Below are positions 61,331 to 64,000 of a DNA stretch of 64,000 bases, in pieces (the stretch's first letter is position 1; every line of letters begins with the position of its first letter). The notes beneath the pieces are model-generated. The model was not told where the DNA came from and made no database searches. It saw only the letters and a program-made list of their open reading frames with translations. This stretch comes from Moringa oleifera (taxonomy: Eukaryota; Streptophyta; Magnoliopsida; Brassicales; Moringaceae): positions 2,784,001 to 2,848,000 of the forward strand of contig JAJFZO010000230.1 in the NCBI GenBank assembly GCA_021397835.1, in the 5' to 3' direction. The translations under genes were made by a program, and so were the position numbers.

Positions 61331-61334
61331 TTGC

Positions 61335-62329
61335 CACACGATGCTCCTTACTGATTACTTGCCTACTAAACAAGTAGTACAGACCAATCAAAGCGGCGTA
61401 CAAATTATGACATACATGATTAAGCCAACCACAATGACATGAAGTTCTGGCCATCTCCAGCTTCTTGTCTTTAATTTAAGGGCTCCGTAGGGCTAAGAGC
61501 TTGAAGTGGCTGCCCAAGGAACACTGATCTTGTTGACCAGGTGAATTGAGACAACTTCTACTATCAGCTTCTGTAGGTAAATTTTCTAATACAACAATTT
61601 GAGTTTCTGCCTCTCCTTGCGTGTATCAACTTGTACTATCCTTTCTTGTTGGCCCTCAGTCCTTCATTTCAAACAGTTTAAACAATATTCTTTTGATTTG
61701 ACCAATTCAATGTTCCATCCCGTTAACAAGATGTTTTATTTACATATTTTAACAATAAAGTAAATAAAAATTTATTTTTTGTTATAATTTTTTAATTTAA
61801 TTTTTAAATAAAAATACTTTTTAATTTAATTTTTAAATATGAAATTTTAAAAATATTTAAATAAAAAATTTAATTTTTAACTATTTTTTATAAATAAAAT
61901 TTTCGTCAATTTTAAACCCCAAAAAATTCTTGATCTTTCCTCAAAAGCCAACACATCCTAAATATACAAGTCAATTAAAAATAAAGTAGCACAGGAACGA
62001 GCAGAAACAATCCCATCACAGTTCCATTCTTACACGATGTTGACAACGTCGTTAAAAGCTGCAACTTTTCATTGATTCAAAGTAATGTCTTCAACAACCG
62101 CAGTTCTCTACACTTTCTCAAATGGACTTTACAAAAACATATCAACATTAGGCTGCATATGGCAGACCTATAAAGATGAAACTCTCCCCATTAATTTGCT
62201 AAAAATTTGCAGAATGACAGGGTGAGGTATATATCTGTGATGACAGCCTATTTAGTATTTACAGTGATAATGAATTTACTCAATAAATGAAAATCAAAAG
62301 GAAAATTTTACCAAACCAGATCTAAGGTA
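61335..62329. other. Spacer and 3' UTR of the minus-strand FAB1D copy
   Basis: Bases about 62000-62329 are probably the 3' UTR of the gene on minus. The rest is unassigned AT-rich sequence; a run of short A/T repeats is at about 61740-61900. Confidence 0.45.
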
Positions 62330-64000
62330 CTAAGGGGAAAACCCATTTGCAATCCCTTGCTTTTGCGACTTAGATTGAGACAATTTATCATCTCTAATGC
62401 CACAAAGCTCGCAAGGCTCAGGGGATCCTGAGCACCAATTATCTGGGACACTCAAGAAGTACGTCGACATGAACTTTCTGAATCTCTTCTTATATTCTTT
62501 CGGTGAGATCACAGTTGGCAAAACATTCTTAGGTACCACAAGGGAAGACTTAACCCATGTCTCCAATTGCTTGTCCCAAGTATACTGCCTCAGATAATCA
62601 ATAATTCCGCATGCAAGCTCACGCCGCTCTGCATCCACTCCCACAAGCAAAGAATAATCCATAACATTGCTCAACTGCAAATAAACACGACAATGTCAGA
62701 GATCAATATAATGTTCACATTAATATTTGGAAAACATAGGGGCAGAGGGAGGAAAAGACAGTAAAAACATCAATAGACGGGCAGGAAAGAAGAGAACAAA
62801 CTAGCATATTTCGCACACACGAAAGCTAGACAGATGTTGCCCTTGCCCTACTTACTGCACTATAGAGTATCCAACATATTCTTAATTGTTTGATAGCATT
62901 AACATATAAAGGTAATGAACATCAAAGATGATAGTCACATGGGCTTTAATTGACAAATTAATAGAAAAAAATAAACTGCAAAACTCACATTAAGGAAAGT
63001 GGTGTCATTCCAAACAGCCCTTTGCAAAATTCGCTTTGCACTATTGCTGACATACAATGGAGAACAATTCATATCATTGACAAAGTTCTGGTCCAAGAGA
63101 ACATCTCCAGAACCATCAGCAGCTGAATTGAAACGAGCATGTAGAGCCCCTTTAAGATCATACTGACGAGTGATGTTTCTGCCAAAGGAAAGATTCTCCA
63201 TCACCATCAGATCATGCCTGATCTCTTTCCCACTTCTCGACTGTCTTATAATTACCTGCAAATATATCCAACCATTAAGTAGAAAGAACAAAGAAGTAAA
63301 GTCACAAACATGACAAGGTACAGGTAAAAACCTGATAAATCCCAAGAACTTTTGCAAGACATGTTTGGTTCCCCAACTCAAATGACTCATTCATGTACTT
63401 GAAATATTGTGGAGCAAACTTCTCGAATGAGTCATACTCTGTTTTCTTAATTTCCTTTATGATCAACCGGTCATCAAGTGTTTTAGCAAAAAAAGATTTG
63501 CTCTTCCCGCCTTTGGCATCCCAGTTCTTACAACGGCAGAGGGAAGCAATATAATCAAGTTCAGAGGGGCAACAAAGATTTCGAAGATTACGGAACTGAT
63601 TTGCATAAAGACATACCACTGAGTATTTACTCTTTCCCAATGACTTTGCCATCCCAAGAGAAACTTCAATGTTATGACCTTCTGGAGGACTAAAAGAATC
63701 CAACAAATTCAACCCATCAAAACTGGAGAAACGAGGCTGATCTGATGAAAAGCTTACAGTATGCTGGAGTGAATCTGAGTCGGAAGATCCATTAAGAGAC
63801 AAATGAGGGGACAATACAGTAGGTATTCGAGGTAGACTATGGACTCTTTGAATTGTCTTAGAAGCCATTCCATTCTCTTCCATACTATCATCTTTAACAA
63901 CTTCTGCAGAAGCAGGCGGATCTTTTAGCAAGGCCAAGGCACATGCAATTATGCTTGAGAGTTCACCCTCATAATCCGACACGATATAATTATCATCTCC
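62330..64000 (-). CDS. FAB1D: FAB1D-like phosphatidylinositol-3-phosphate 5-kinase, 3' part (runs off the window)
   Basis: Three exons on minus: 63332 to beyond 64000, 62989-63255 and 62330-62674, with GT-AG introns 63256-63331 and 62675-62988. The visible part starts at GDDNYIVSDYEGEL, before the PIP kinase domain, and contains the ATP-site region LIIKEIKKTEYDSFEKF, YDLKGALHARFN, the catalytic loop NVMDYSLLVGVD, and CGIIDYLRQYTWDKQLETW. The C-terminus continues past VPDNWCSGS through CELCGIRDDK to the end at 62330. The enzyme makes PI(3,5)P2 on endosomal and vacuolar membranes. No stop or frameshift is seen. It keeps every residue that the + copy at 9293 has lost, so it is likely the working member. 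The chaperonin-like and Cys-rich parts lie outside the window. Confidence 0.9.

Overview
This window looks like nuclear DNA of a eudicot plant. The genes are intron-rich with GT-AG junctions, the spacers are very AT-rich, and the families are plant ones: FAB1-type phosphoinositide kinase, plant GT47 exostosin, DMP/DUF679 membrane protein and F-box/FBD relics. Ty1-copia, CACTA and foldback elements fill much of the spacer. The species cannot be named from this evidence. There is no rRNA, tRNA or CRISPR array that I can support.

Layout: 0.57-3.72 kb is a non-autonomous CACTA transposon with a clean 3-bp target duplication and arrays of palindromic subterminal repeats. 9.3-15.1 kb holds a FAB1D-like PIKfyve kinase gene on + whose frame is broken in exon 8; its kinase part also has a changed catalytic-loop residue. 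17.5-18.1 kb is a second, decayed fragment of the same gene. 18-36 kb is AT-rich and repeat-rich: a diverged 0.9-kb tandem duplication, two copia relics on minus, three F-box/LRR/FBD relics, a 1-kb terminal-inverted-repeat element and a family of foldback MITEs. 37-51 kb is the gene-bearing core: a RING-H2 protein (+), a small conserved plant protein with a long split 5' leader (+), a three-exon GT47 glycosyltransferase (+) and a single-exon DMP protein (-), the last two convergent. 51.8-61.3 kb is a retrotransposon nest: a decayed copia on +, a copia with recognisable LTRs on - that carries a 1219-bp solo LTR inside its reverse transcriptase, and a further copia RNase H piece. 62.3-64 kb is the 3' end of a third FAB1D copy on minus, running off the right edge, with an intact kinase domain as far as it can be seen.

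The most informative biology is the set of three FAB1D copies within 55 kb. Comparing them inside the window shows a 2-bp deletion, a MDYSLL to MNYSLL change and loss of the C-terminal tail in the + copy, while the minus copy keeps all kinase motifs. The simplest reading is a local duplication in which the minus copy still works and the other two are decaying. The other genes show no sign of forming an operon-like or pathway cluster. I found no convincing novel multi-gene system.
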